Shown here piece after piece: positions 25,709-34,896 of a DNA stretch of 64,000 nt (within the stretch, counting starts at the first letter, position 1; every line of letters begins with the position of its first letter). Location: assembly GCA_022578965.1 (NCBI GenBank), contig MU400658.1, forward strand, positions 37,598-101,597, given 5' to 3'. Under the pieces are notes generated by a model. It had not been told where the DNA came from. It did no database searches and worked only from the letters and a program-made list of their open reading frames with translations. The translations under genes were made by a program, and so were the position numbers. This DNA comes from Xylaria sp. FL1777 (taxonomy: Eukaryota > Ascomycota > Sordariomycetes > Xylariales > Xylariaceae).

Positions 25709-26917
25709 TTTTTTATTTAATATAACTAATTTAAATAAATTAAAAAAAACAAAAGCAAAAAACTTTAGTAATAAAAGTTTTAAAAAACTAGTTATAAATA
25801 AGTAATTATTACTAAAGCTATAAATAAAAGTTAATAATTATTATAATTATACAAAAATATAAAACATTATTAGTATAACTATAATTTAAGCTTAAACTTT
25901 TTTGCTTACTTTTTTTATTGCAAGCTTATAAACTTAATAAAAGTAACTATTAAATTAACTAGCTACTAAGTTAATATTTAAGCTTAAAATATCTAAAGCA
26001 TAATAAAATAGCAATACAAAAAGTCTATTTTTATTTAAAACAATATTTAAATTTTTAACATTTAATTATAACTTTGCAAATTTAAGTTTTAATATTAAAT
26101 AATTAAAATTGCTAAAATTAGCATAATAATTTTTATTTACTAAATAAGTAGCACTTTGTTTATAAAATATAAATATAACAAAAAACATAAAAACTAGTAA
26201 TACTATAGCAATATAACAGCGTTTTAACAAAAAATACAAAGCTAATAAACTTGCTAATTTAAAAAAGATTATAAATAAGCTTATAAAACTAGTATTATAG
26301 CTATTAGTAAACAAAAAAAAAGCAAAAAAACTTTTTTTTTCTAAAAAAACGCAAAAAAAGCGCAGTTAGTATGCTTAATACATAATATAGCAAAAAACTA
26401 GCATAAAGCAAAAACTAGCAACAAAAATAAAAAAAAACAAAAAGAAAAAAAAAAAAACAAATAAAAGAAAAAAAACTAGCAAAAGGCTTTTTTGCGCTTT
26501 TTAAAAAAGCAAAAGGTTTAAAAGCTTTATAAAAAAAAATCTTTTTGCTTTTTAACCTTACTTTTTATTTAGCAAGCTAATTAATAAAAACTAGTATTTA
26601 TAAAGTAATAAAGCTTTAAAGTAGTAATATAAATATTGTTATATAAGGTTTTTATGCAGCTTTTTATATAGTTTTTTTTATAAGTATACAAGTAAAAAAA
26701 CAGCGCTATTAAGCAGCACAATAAGTTATTTTTACTTTATAGTACTAAATGTAAAAAAAAATCAAGCGTAGCATACTAAACATTTTACTATAAATGTTAT
26801 TATTTTATTTAAGCTATATTTTTTTTTTTTTTTTTGTTTTGTTTTTTTATTTTAATAACTATTTATATTTTATAACTGCTATTTTTATTTTATTCTTAGT
26901 ATTTTTTATAATAAACT

Positions 26918-27437
26918 TATTATATATTAATATAACAAGCTTACTTTTAAGGTTTTAATTTATAAGTAATAATAAAATCTTTAGTAATAGTTTATTAAAA
27001 AAGTTTTTAAAGTATTTTTATTATTATACATTAATAAAAGTCTTAAAAAATTTAAAAGTAATAAATATATTAATGCTTAGTAATTATAAAAAAATTAATA
27101 GCTAAAAAGCTAAAACTAAATAAATAACTAGTTATAAAAAGTATACAATTTATATAAATAAAAAAAAAGTAAAAAAAATAAAAACCTTTTTTTTAAATTA
27201 TTGCAAGTTTAATAAGTACTAAATTACTATAAATTTAGTAAGCATTAAATTACTATAAGTTTAATAAGCATTAAATTATTATAAGTTTAATAAGCTAAAT
27301 AAGTTGTTATATAACTTAGCTTTAATTAGTAAAAAAAAGGTATAAAGTATATATAAAAGCATTAAGCTGCTTTAAAAGCTACTTTAGTGCTAATTTTATA
27401 ATATTATTTCTTTTTTTTTAGAATTGTTGTTTTAACA
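26918..27437 (-). mobile_element. LTR of a Ty3/gypsy element (copy A, inverted relative to B)
   Basis: This is the reverse complement of the copy B LTR at 61,728-62,219. The TGTTA terminus is now TATTA at 26,918-26,922, and the other end reads TTTTAACA at 27,430-27,437. A short tandem of GTTTAATAAGCATTAAATTA units near 27,200-27,290 corresponds to the AAACTTGCAGTAATCCA repeats in B. Confidence 0.7.
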
Positions 27438-27480
27438 ATTTTTTATAAGTATTTTTTTTTCTTTTTTTTTACGCATTAAA

Positions 27481-28017
27481 ATGTTAAAGCATATTAAAAA
27501 AACTAACTACTTATTAAAAATAAAGCAAAAACTTATTTTTGCTTCTTTTATTAATTTTATTAGTTACAAAGTTATGCTTTGTTTTTATTGCTTTAATTAG
27601 TTATTAATGTACAAAATAACAAATAATATATTTTGTTGCTTTAAATGTATATATGTTAGCTATTTCTGCAATAAATTAAAAGTTCTAATTAATTTAATTA
27701 ATAATATAGTTTTTAAGCATTGTTATTTTAAAGAAAAAAAAAAGTAAGCAAAGCAATAGCTACTTTTAGTTTAAAAAGAACTAAAACAAGCTTAAAACAG
27801 CTTTAATTTTGTTTTAAGCAAGCTAGCTTAGCTTTATATATAAAAACGTTTTTTAAAAGCAAAAAGTGTTAAAATAGTTTAACAAAAGCTTTAGTTCTTA
27901 AATAAATTAAACAAAATAAAGCGTATTAAAAAAAAACAAAAAGCGCTAGTAAAAAAGCAAAAATAACAAAACAAGCAAGCTAAAGCAACACAAGCTGCTT
28001 TATTTAAGTTTAATTAA
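27481..28017 (+). pseudogene. Relic of the antisense accessory ORF of a Ty3/gypsy element (copy A)
   Basis: The reading frame starts at ATG 27,481 and keeps register with the better preserved copy B relic (61,148-61,684, minus). Conserved pieces are IKKTN, YKVMxCFxCFN and the FCCF/C cysteine cluster, followed by a Lys/Gln-rich coiled-coil-like tail. It is broken by several TAG and TAA codons. It converges tail to tail with the integrase relic. Confidence 0.6.
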
Positions 28018-29000
28018 AATTTTTTAAACGTTTTTTTTAAAGCTAACTTTTTTTTTTTAGTTTTAAGCAGTTAAAATATTAGCAATAAAATTAATTTATA
28101 ATTATTACAGCAGTTTTTAAATATTTTTTAAGTTTTTAAGTATTATTAATATATAAGTATTCTTTTTATTTAATAAAATATTTTAAATTATTATTATTTT
28201 AACAGAAATTTAGTACACTTTTAATTTTATAAACGTTTTAATTAGTTTTTATTTTTAGTTATGTTTTAATAAGTGTTTTAATAAGTATTAGTTTTAGTAA
28301 AAAAATGTAAAAAACAAAGTAAATTTGCATGTTTTTTAGTAATAATAGTTTATAGTTAATAAATAAAATAATTTTTTTAATTTTAAAAAAACTAAGTTTT
28401 TTAAATTTTAGTTTATTGCTTAGTTGCTTTGTTTTAATTTAAAAAATATTAATGTTTGCGTTTTATTTTTGTTATAATAAATAAACTTTATTTCTTTTTC
28501 TAAAGGTTAGCTCTTTAGTTCGTTTTTTGTTATAGTATTTTAATATTTGTTGCTATAAAAACTAAAAGCATAATTATAGTTTAGCTTAAAGCGTTTTAAT
28601 TTTTATTGCAATAATCTTTGCTTAAAGTGCTATAATTAAAATAGCAAGTACTTTTATTAGTGCTTTTTTTTGTTTTTTAATAATTGCTTATTGTTTATAA
28701 ACAGCTTTATGCAAAAATATGTTTATATTTTTATTTCTTAATATATTATATAAAATTTATGCTATTAATAATAATTTTACTTAATTGTTTTATTAATAGT
28801 TAATATAACTTTATAAATATTGTTTTAATATTTAGTTTAGTTTTTTTGTTTGTTTATTAGTTTATAAGTAGTAAGTAATTAAAAGCTTAAGCTTAACGCT
28901 AATAAGTTTAAAAAAACTTATTTTAAATTTAAAAGTAAACAGTTTATTTTAATTTAAAACGATTTTTTTTAGTAGCTTATATTTGTTTAAGTATTAGCAT
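28010..29000 (-). pseudogene. Ty3/gypsy integrase (C-terminal half) plus chromodomain relic, copy A
   Basis: Read on the minus strand, one frame runs from the second half of the integrase catalytic core to the pol C-terminus. The stretch around 28,900-28,960 reads LFTFKFKISFFKLI then QTKKLN, which is the DRxxxFTSxFW..LxxxLGI and QTERLNQ region of chromovirus integrases. The Asp of DR is now Asn and the catalytic Glu of QTER is now Lys, both G-to-A losses. Next come YNKKRTKELTF, KVYLL, KLKFKKL, MQIYFVFYIFLLK (family: MKIHPVFHISLL) and a decayed chromodomain. Trp and Gln codons are TAG or TAA. It reaches about 300 bases further into the core than copy B does and then abuts the 30-base array. 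Confidence 0.8.
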
Positions 29001-29060
29001 ATAAAGGCTATTATTTTTATTTTATTGTTTACTACTTGCTATTTTTCTTTTATTATTTAT

Positions 29061-29363
29061 AAACTACTATAATTATTATATTATTAATTAACTGCTATTA
29101 TTACTATATTATTAATTAATTGCTATAATTATTATATTATTAACTAACTACTATTATTACTATATTATTAACTAACTATTATTATTATTATATTGCTAAT
29201 TAACTGCTATTATTACTATATTATTAACTAACTGCTATTATTACTATATTATTAACTAACTGCTATAATTACTATATTATTAAATAACTACTATTGTTAT
29301 TATATTGTTTATTAACTGCTATTATTATTGTATTATTAATTAACCGTTATTATTATTATTTTA
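29061..29363 (+). repeat. ~30-base minisatellite, about 10 copies
   Basis: The unit is TAACTGCTATTATTACTATATTATTAAC with A/T and one-base variants. In copy B the same array is split by the gypsy fragment (60,515-60,690 and 62,235-62,395). Confidence 0.85.
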
Positions 29364-29499
29364 AGTAATGTTTAAAAAAAAGGTTTTTTTTAAAAAAAAC
29401 ATAAATAATAAAACAGGAATATTATATTATACTATATGTTATTTAATAAGTTATTTTTTCGAAAACATATATTACAAAAAAACAAAAAAATAAATTTTT

Positions 29500-30660
29500 T
29501 GTATTGTTATTAAAAAGAAGTAAAAATTTATAAAAAAAAGGTAAAATTTTATAAAAAAAAAGTAGAGTTTTATAAAAAAAAAGTAGAGTTTTATGAAAAA
29601 AAAGTAGAGTTTTATAAAAAAAAAGTAAAGTTTTATAAAAAAGAAGTAAAGTTTTAAAAAAACAAAATAATGTTTTAAAAAAAAAAAATAATAATTTAAG
29701 AATAAAAAGTAAGGTTTGCAAAAAAAAAGGTATTATATTATAAAAACAAAATAATATATTAAAAAAAAAAAGTAAAGTTAAATAAAAAAAAAATATAGTT
29801 TATAAAAAAAAAAAGTGTTATATATAACTATATAAATAATAAAAAAAAATATAAAAAGTAGGTTAATTTTTTAATAAAGAGATATAAAAGCAAAAAAAAA
29901 AAAGGTATAATAAAATGTTATAATAATATTATAATTTAAAAAAGCAGCAAATTAAAAATATAAGTTTTATAATTATTGTTTTTTATTTTGGGAGGTTATT
30001 TTTAGTATGTTATAAAAAAAAAGTTAAGGTTTTATAAAGAAAAAAGTAAGGATTTATAAAAAAAAGGTTAAAGTTTTTTAAAAAAAAGGTTAAAAGTTTA
30101 TAAAAAAAAAGTTAAAGATTTATAAAAAAAAAGTAAAGTTATATATTAATACATTATTATATAAAGTATAAAGTTTAAAATAATATGTTTAAAAAAAAAA
30201 AATAAAAAACAAGATATTATTATAATAATAAGTAATAAAAAGTAGTATATAATAAAGCAAATAATAGTAAAAAAAAAAAAACAATATATTAACGTTATTA
30301 TTAAAAAAACATATATTAACAGAAAAAAAAAATAAAATATATAAAAAAAAAGGCAAAATTATTATAATAGTATAAAATAGCAAAAGTTAAAAAATATTAA
30401 GTTATATTAAAAATTTTTTTTTGTTTTTTTTATTAAAGATATTTTATAAAAAAAAAAGAAATTATTAAAGAAAAAAAAGCGTAAAAAAAAGTAAAAAGTA
30501 TAAAATTTAAAGTTAAACATATAATAAAAAAGCAAAAAAACATAAACAAAAAAAAAAAATAAAGAAAAATGTAAATTATAGTGTTTTATAAAAAAAAAGG
30601 TAAAATATTTTTAGGGTTATAAATAGTATTTTTCAAAAACGAAAAAAAATAAGCGTTTTA
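29500..30660 (+). repeat. Purine-rich ~21-base subtelomeric repeats, copy A
   Basis: Degenerate tandem copies of AAAGTAGAGTTTTATAAAAAA continue almost to the old telomere. They correspond to 62,525-63,850 in copy B. A non-repeat island reading TTTTGGGAGGTTATTTTTAG (29,987-30,006) matches B 62,930-62,950. Confidence 0.85.
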
Positions 30661-30689
30661 TGAAAAAGGAGCAAAATAAGCTAAAAATG

Positions 30690-30730
30690 GATTAAGGGTT
30701 AATAGCTGTTAAAGTTATTAAAGTTAAAGG
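30690..30730 (+). repeat. Decayed interstitial telomere
   Basis: ATTAAGGGTTAATAGC, then GTTAAAGTTATTAAAGTTAAAGG. These read as TTAGGG-type hexamers with G changed to A. The preceding sequence aligns with the 63,830-63,868 sequence just before the live telomere, and the following hexamers align with the degenerate hexamers at 63,868-63,905. The end of copy A was therefore a true chromosome end. Confidence 0.75.
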
Positions 30731-30745
30731 CTGCCCTAGGATTTT

Positions 30746-31041
30746 TTTGTTCTTTAGGTTAAAGTTAGTAGCATATTTATGCGTTTAACTTAGTAAAAAT
30801 TTCTATTGACTTTTTTACTAATAGCTTTAATGCTTAATTATTTGCTAGCTTTACATGCTTATATTTTTGCAATTTGCTAGCTTAACATAATAGTACTTCT
30901 ACGTTGCTTTATTTAAAGCTAATCATTTTTTTTTTGCTGCTTAATCTACTTTTTTTTCTATATAACAACTTTTTTACAATACTACAACCTTTTTAATGCA
31001 TATTATAAAAATTCGTTTATAAATTTTATTTTTTGTTACTA

Positions 31042-31072
<31 letters not shown>

Positions 31073-32880
31073 TTTTTATTGCATTTACATTTTTGTTATA
31101 GCTTGTTTTTTTTTAAGTTGCGCATTATTATTAAGCTTATTTTTTAATGCTTATTTAATACTTGTTTAGCGCTTTTTTAGCTTATTTTTAGCGCTTTTAC
31201 TTGTTGTATTGCTATTTTTGCTTGCTTTTTTTTAGCGCTTTTACTTGTTATATTGCTATTTTTGCTTGCTTTACTGTTTTTTTTGTAGCTTAATTATTAT
31301 GCTTTTGTTTACTGCAAAACATAACTAGCAAAAACGCAAAAAAGCTTAAGCATAACAAATTATTAAACTAAAACAAAAAGCTATTAAACCTTTTAATTAA
31401 TTTTATATTTTTTTTTTTAACTTGTTTTTTAATAAAAACACTTTAGTACTTATATACTTTTATTTTTTTACTTTATTGCTTTTAACTTTTAATTTGCTTT
31501 TGTACTACTATTATTTTACTTATAGCTAATTTTGCTTATTTTTTCTTTTTTTTTTTATAAATGTTTTATTTTTAAATATTTAACTTTTTTTTATTTATTT
31601 TTAAATATTATTATTACTTTTTACTTCTTTATTTAAGCAATCTTTAGAACTGCTATATATAAATAGCCTTGCTTTTTTAGATTTAAATAATAGTAATGCT
31701 ACAAATTTTAAACTGCTTAAATTAAAACTTTTTTTCTTTTTTGCTTTTTTTATTTGTTTTTAATTTCGAAGTTTTTTTAGTTCTAGTAACTTAAGCTTTT
31801 TTAATAGCAACAAAAGTAATAGCACTATTTTAAACGCTTTAAAACTAGTTATTTTTTCTTTTTTGATTTTTTTTTCGTTTTTTATGCTTTATATTTTAAA
31901 TAAGCCTGTTGCTTTATTGCTTAACTTTTTTTTTACTTTATTATAGCAAAATTTCTTTATTTTTATTGCTAGTAAAGCTTTTATTTCTAGCAAAAATTGT
32001 TCTTTTGCTTTTTTTTTTTTTTTTTACTATTAGTTTACTATAATTAGCTTAGCTAGCAGTTTTTTCTTTTATTTAATAATACGTATTATTACATATAAAA
32101 ATAAATTCTGCACTTTTATTTTTATTAATGCAATTATAGTATGCTTTATTTTTTGTTCTTTTTGTTTTTTTTTATTTTTGTTTGTATTATTAGCTTGCTT
32201 ATACTTTTAGAACAGCCTTTAAAAAACAAAATATTTTAAGACTTAAAGTCTTTAAAAAAACTCTAAATTTTAAAATATTTCGTTTTTTAAAAGCTGTTCT
32301 TTTTTTGTTTTTTTTAGTTTTAAAATAGTTAGTTTTTTATAGTTTATTTTTTTTTTTTTTATAGTTTTTATTTCTATTCTTAGATTTATTATACTAATTT
32401 TTTCCTATAAATAAAGTAATAAATATAGCTAGCTATACATTAAAACATATAACTAATTATTTTATATAAAGCTTTTTGGCTTTTTATATTAATTCTTTAA
32501 AACAAAATAATCTTACTAACTTTTTTTTATTTTATATTAAGCTAAAAGCGCTATAAATTCTTTTTTAATATACTTTTTTTAATGCTAATAAGCTTACGCT
32601 TTTTTTTTTGTTTATTAAAGCCTTTTATTATAATATTTATTAATAAATGTATATTATTTGTTAATATAATATTAATAGCTATATTATTTAGTTTTATTTT
32701 TTTGCTGCATTTTTTTTAGCAACATTAAATTTAACTTATTTATTTTTTTTTTAATTTACTTTTTTTTAAAATTTATACTATATTTTTAACTTAGTAAAAC
32801 TTTATAAAACTTAAAATTTACAGCTTAGCTTTTTTAAATATAGTTTTAATAATACTATTTATTTTGTTTTCTTTTATTTT
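30746..32880. repeat. ~2.14 kb telomere-associated unit, copy 1 (heavily decayed)
   Basis: This aligns over its full length with 32,886-35,022. It starts TGTTCTTTAGGTTAAAGTTAG (decayed telomere hexamers) and ends in a TTATTTTGTTTTCTTTTATT stretch. It includes the 40-base hairpin (32,209-32,300) and a decayed version of the minus-strand Ser-rich relic. It stops where the large gene relic of copy 2 would continue, so it is a truncated 5' piece of a longer element or locus. Confidence 0.85.
32209..32300. repeat. ~40-base hairpin in unit copy 1
   Basis: The arm AGAACAGCCTTTAAAAAACA... is mirrored by ...CGTTTTTTAAAAGCTGTTCT, followed by a T run. The loop is TCTTTAAAAAAA. Pairing is retained although both arms have mutated relative to copy 2. 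Confidence 0.65.
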
Positions 32881-32896
32881 TATCTTTCTGTTCCTT

Positions 32897-32909
32897 GGGT
32901 TAGGGTTAG
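32897..32909 (+). repeat. Interstitial telomere motif GGGTTAGGGTTAG
   Basis: Two perfect hexamers in the same orientation as the terminal telomere, at the left edge of unit copy 2. In copy 1 the same place reads GGTTAAAGTTAG (30,757-30,768). This is where the strong decay of copy A stops. Confidence 0.8.
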
Positions 32910-33049
32910 CAGCGTGTTCATACGTTTGACTTAGTGAAAATTTCCATCGATTTTCTTACTAACAGCTTTTATGCCTAATTATTTGCTAGCTTTGCGTGCT
33001 TTTATCCCTGCAATCCGCTAGCTTAGCGTAATAGTACCCCTGCATTGCC

Positions 33050-34190
33050 TTATTTAAAGCTAATTATTTTTTTTTTGCTGCTTAATGTACTTAATTTTCT
33101 GCGTATCGACCTCTTTGCAATACTATAACCTTTTCGATGCACATTATAAAAATTCGTCTATAAATTCTATTGCTTGTTATTATTGCTTTTTCTTTCTTTT
33201 TTTTTTTTTTTCGTTTTTATTGCATTTGCATTTCTGTTATAGCTTGTTTTTTCTCAAGTCGCGCGCTATTATTAAGCTTATTCTCTAATGCCTGTTTAGT
33301 GCCTGTTTAGCGCCTTTCTAGCTTTTTTCTAACGCTTCTACTTGTTGTATTGCTATTTTTGCTTGCTTTTCTTTAGCGCTTCTACTTGTTGTGTTGTTAT
33401 TTCTGCTTGCCTTACTGTTTTTTTTGTAGCTTAATTACTATGCTTTTATTAGCTGCTAAACGTAATTAGCAGAAACGCAAAAAGGCCTAAGCATAACAAA
33501 TTGTTAAACTAAAACAAAAAGCTGCTTAACCTTCTAGTTAATTCTGTATTTTTTTTTCCAACCTGTTCTTTAATAGAAATACTTTGGCACTTATATACCT
33601 TTATGCCTTTACTTTACTGCTTTTAACTCTTAATTTGCTTCTGTACTACTGTTATTTTACTTGCAGCTAATCTTGCTTATTTTTTTCTTTTTTTCTTACG
33701 AACATTTTGTTTTTAACTACCCAACTTTTTTTTATTTATTTTTAAGTGCTATTGCTACTTTTTACTTCTTTGTTTAAGCAATTCTTGGAACTGCTATACA
33801 TAAATAGCCCTGCTTTTCTAGATTTAAACAATAGCAATGCTATAGATCCTGAACTGCTCGAACTGGAACTTTTTTTCTTTTTTGCCCTTTTTGCTTGTTC
33901 TCGATCCCAAAGTTTCTTTAGTCCTAGTAACTCAAGCCTTCTTAATAGCAACAAAAATAATAGCACCGTTTTAAACGCCCTAGAACCGGTTATCCCTTCT
34001 TTCTTGATTTTTCCCTTGTTTTTTACGCTTTGTATTTTAAATAAGCCTGTTGCTCCATTGCTTAACTTTTTCTCTACCTTGTTACAGCAAAATCCCTTTG
34101 TTTCTATTGCTAGCAAGGCCTCTGTTTCTAGCAAGCATTGTTCTTTTGCTTTTGCTTTTCTTTCTCCATTACCGGTTTACTATGATTAGC
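33050..34190 (-). pseudogene. Unrecognised minus-strand coding relic with Ser run and coiled coil
   Basis: The longest clean stretch is 130 codons (34,134 down to 33,742), extending upstream to about 34,178. It contains LLAIETKGFCCNKVEKKLS, LWDREQAKRAKKKK and a run of seven Ser. The Lys-rich character suggests former Glu and Asp-Glu runs changed by G-to-A. Further down (33,430-33,200) frames give EITTQQVEALKK and a near-repeat AIQQVEALEKS, then NSARLEKKQAITEMQMQ, which look like a coiled coil encoded by a 47-base tandem repeat, but with frame breaks. It is transcribed away from the large plus-strand relic. I do not recognise the family; a Gag-like or transposon-associated protein is possible. 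Confidence 0.4.
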
Positions 34191-34350
34191 TTAGCTAGCA
34201 GTTTTTCCTTTTATTTAACGATACGCGTTATTGCACACAAGAACAAATTCTGTACTTTTACTTTTATTGATACAACTATAGTATGCTTTATTTCCTGTTC
34301 TTTTTGTTTTTTTTTATTTTTGTTTATATTATTAGCCTGTTTATACTTCT

Positions 34351-34442
34351 AGAACGGCCTTTAGGAAACAAAATATCTTAGAACCTAAAGTCTTTAAAAA
34401 AACTCTAGGTCTTAAAATATTTTGTTTCCTAAAAGCCCTTCT
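34351..34442. repeat. ~40-base hairpin in unit copy 2
   Basis: Left arm 34,351-34,390 (AGAACGGCCTTTAGGAAACA...) pairs with right arm 34,403-34,442 (...TTTGTTTCCTAAAAGCCCTT), with about 6 mismatches over 40. A T run follows. It lies between the minus-strand relic and the plus-strand gene relic, so it may mark their shared upstream region. Confidence 0.7.
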
Positions 34443-34896
34443 TTTTTTGTTCTTTTTAGTCTTAAAGTAGTTAGTTTCTTATAAGCTATCTTTCTTCTTT
34501 TTATAGTTTTTATTTCCATTCTTAGATTTATAATACTAATTTCTTCCTATAAATAAAGTAATAAATATAGCTAGCTATACATTAAAACATATAACTAATT
34601 ATCTTACATAAAGCTTTCCGGCTTTCTATATTAATTCTTTAGAACAAAATAATCTTACTAACCTTTCTTCATTCTATGCTAAGCTAAAAGCGCTACAGAT
34701 TCCTTTTTAACATACTTTTTCTAATGCCAATAAGCCTACGCTTTCCTTTTCGTCCACTGAAGCCTTTTGTTATAATATTTACTAACAAATATATATTACT
34801 CGTTAATATAACATTAACAGCTATATTATCTAGCTTTATTCTTTTGCCGCATTTCCTTTAGTAATATTAAATTTAAGTTATTTATTTTTTTTTTAA

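Larger units (their letters stand above)
1..30730. repeat. Subtelomeric block, copy A (heavily RIP-mutated)
   Basis: This block is the older-looking partner of 43,288-63,868. Colinear segments are 1-2,000 with 43,288-45,085, 13,312-14,000 with 45,090-45,565, and 14,005-30,730 with 47,655-63,900. Differences are mostly T or A here where the other copy has C or G. It is almost entirely A+T with no convincing intact gene. It ends in decayed telomere hexamers, so it was once a chromosome end. The window starts inside the block, so its left limit is unknown. Confidence 0.9.

Noticed and set aside
33746..34189. Plus-strand 147-codon ORF
   Set aside because: Phe/Leu/Ser-rich mirror of the minus-strand relic. 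The minus frame gives coherent charged motifs and the coiled-coil continuation, so the plus frame is taken as its shadow.
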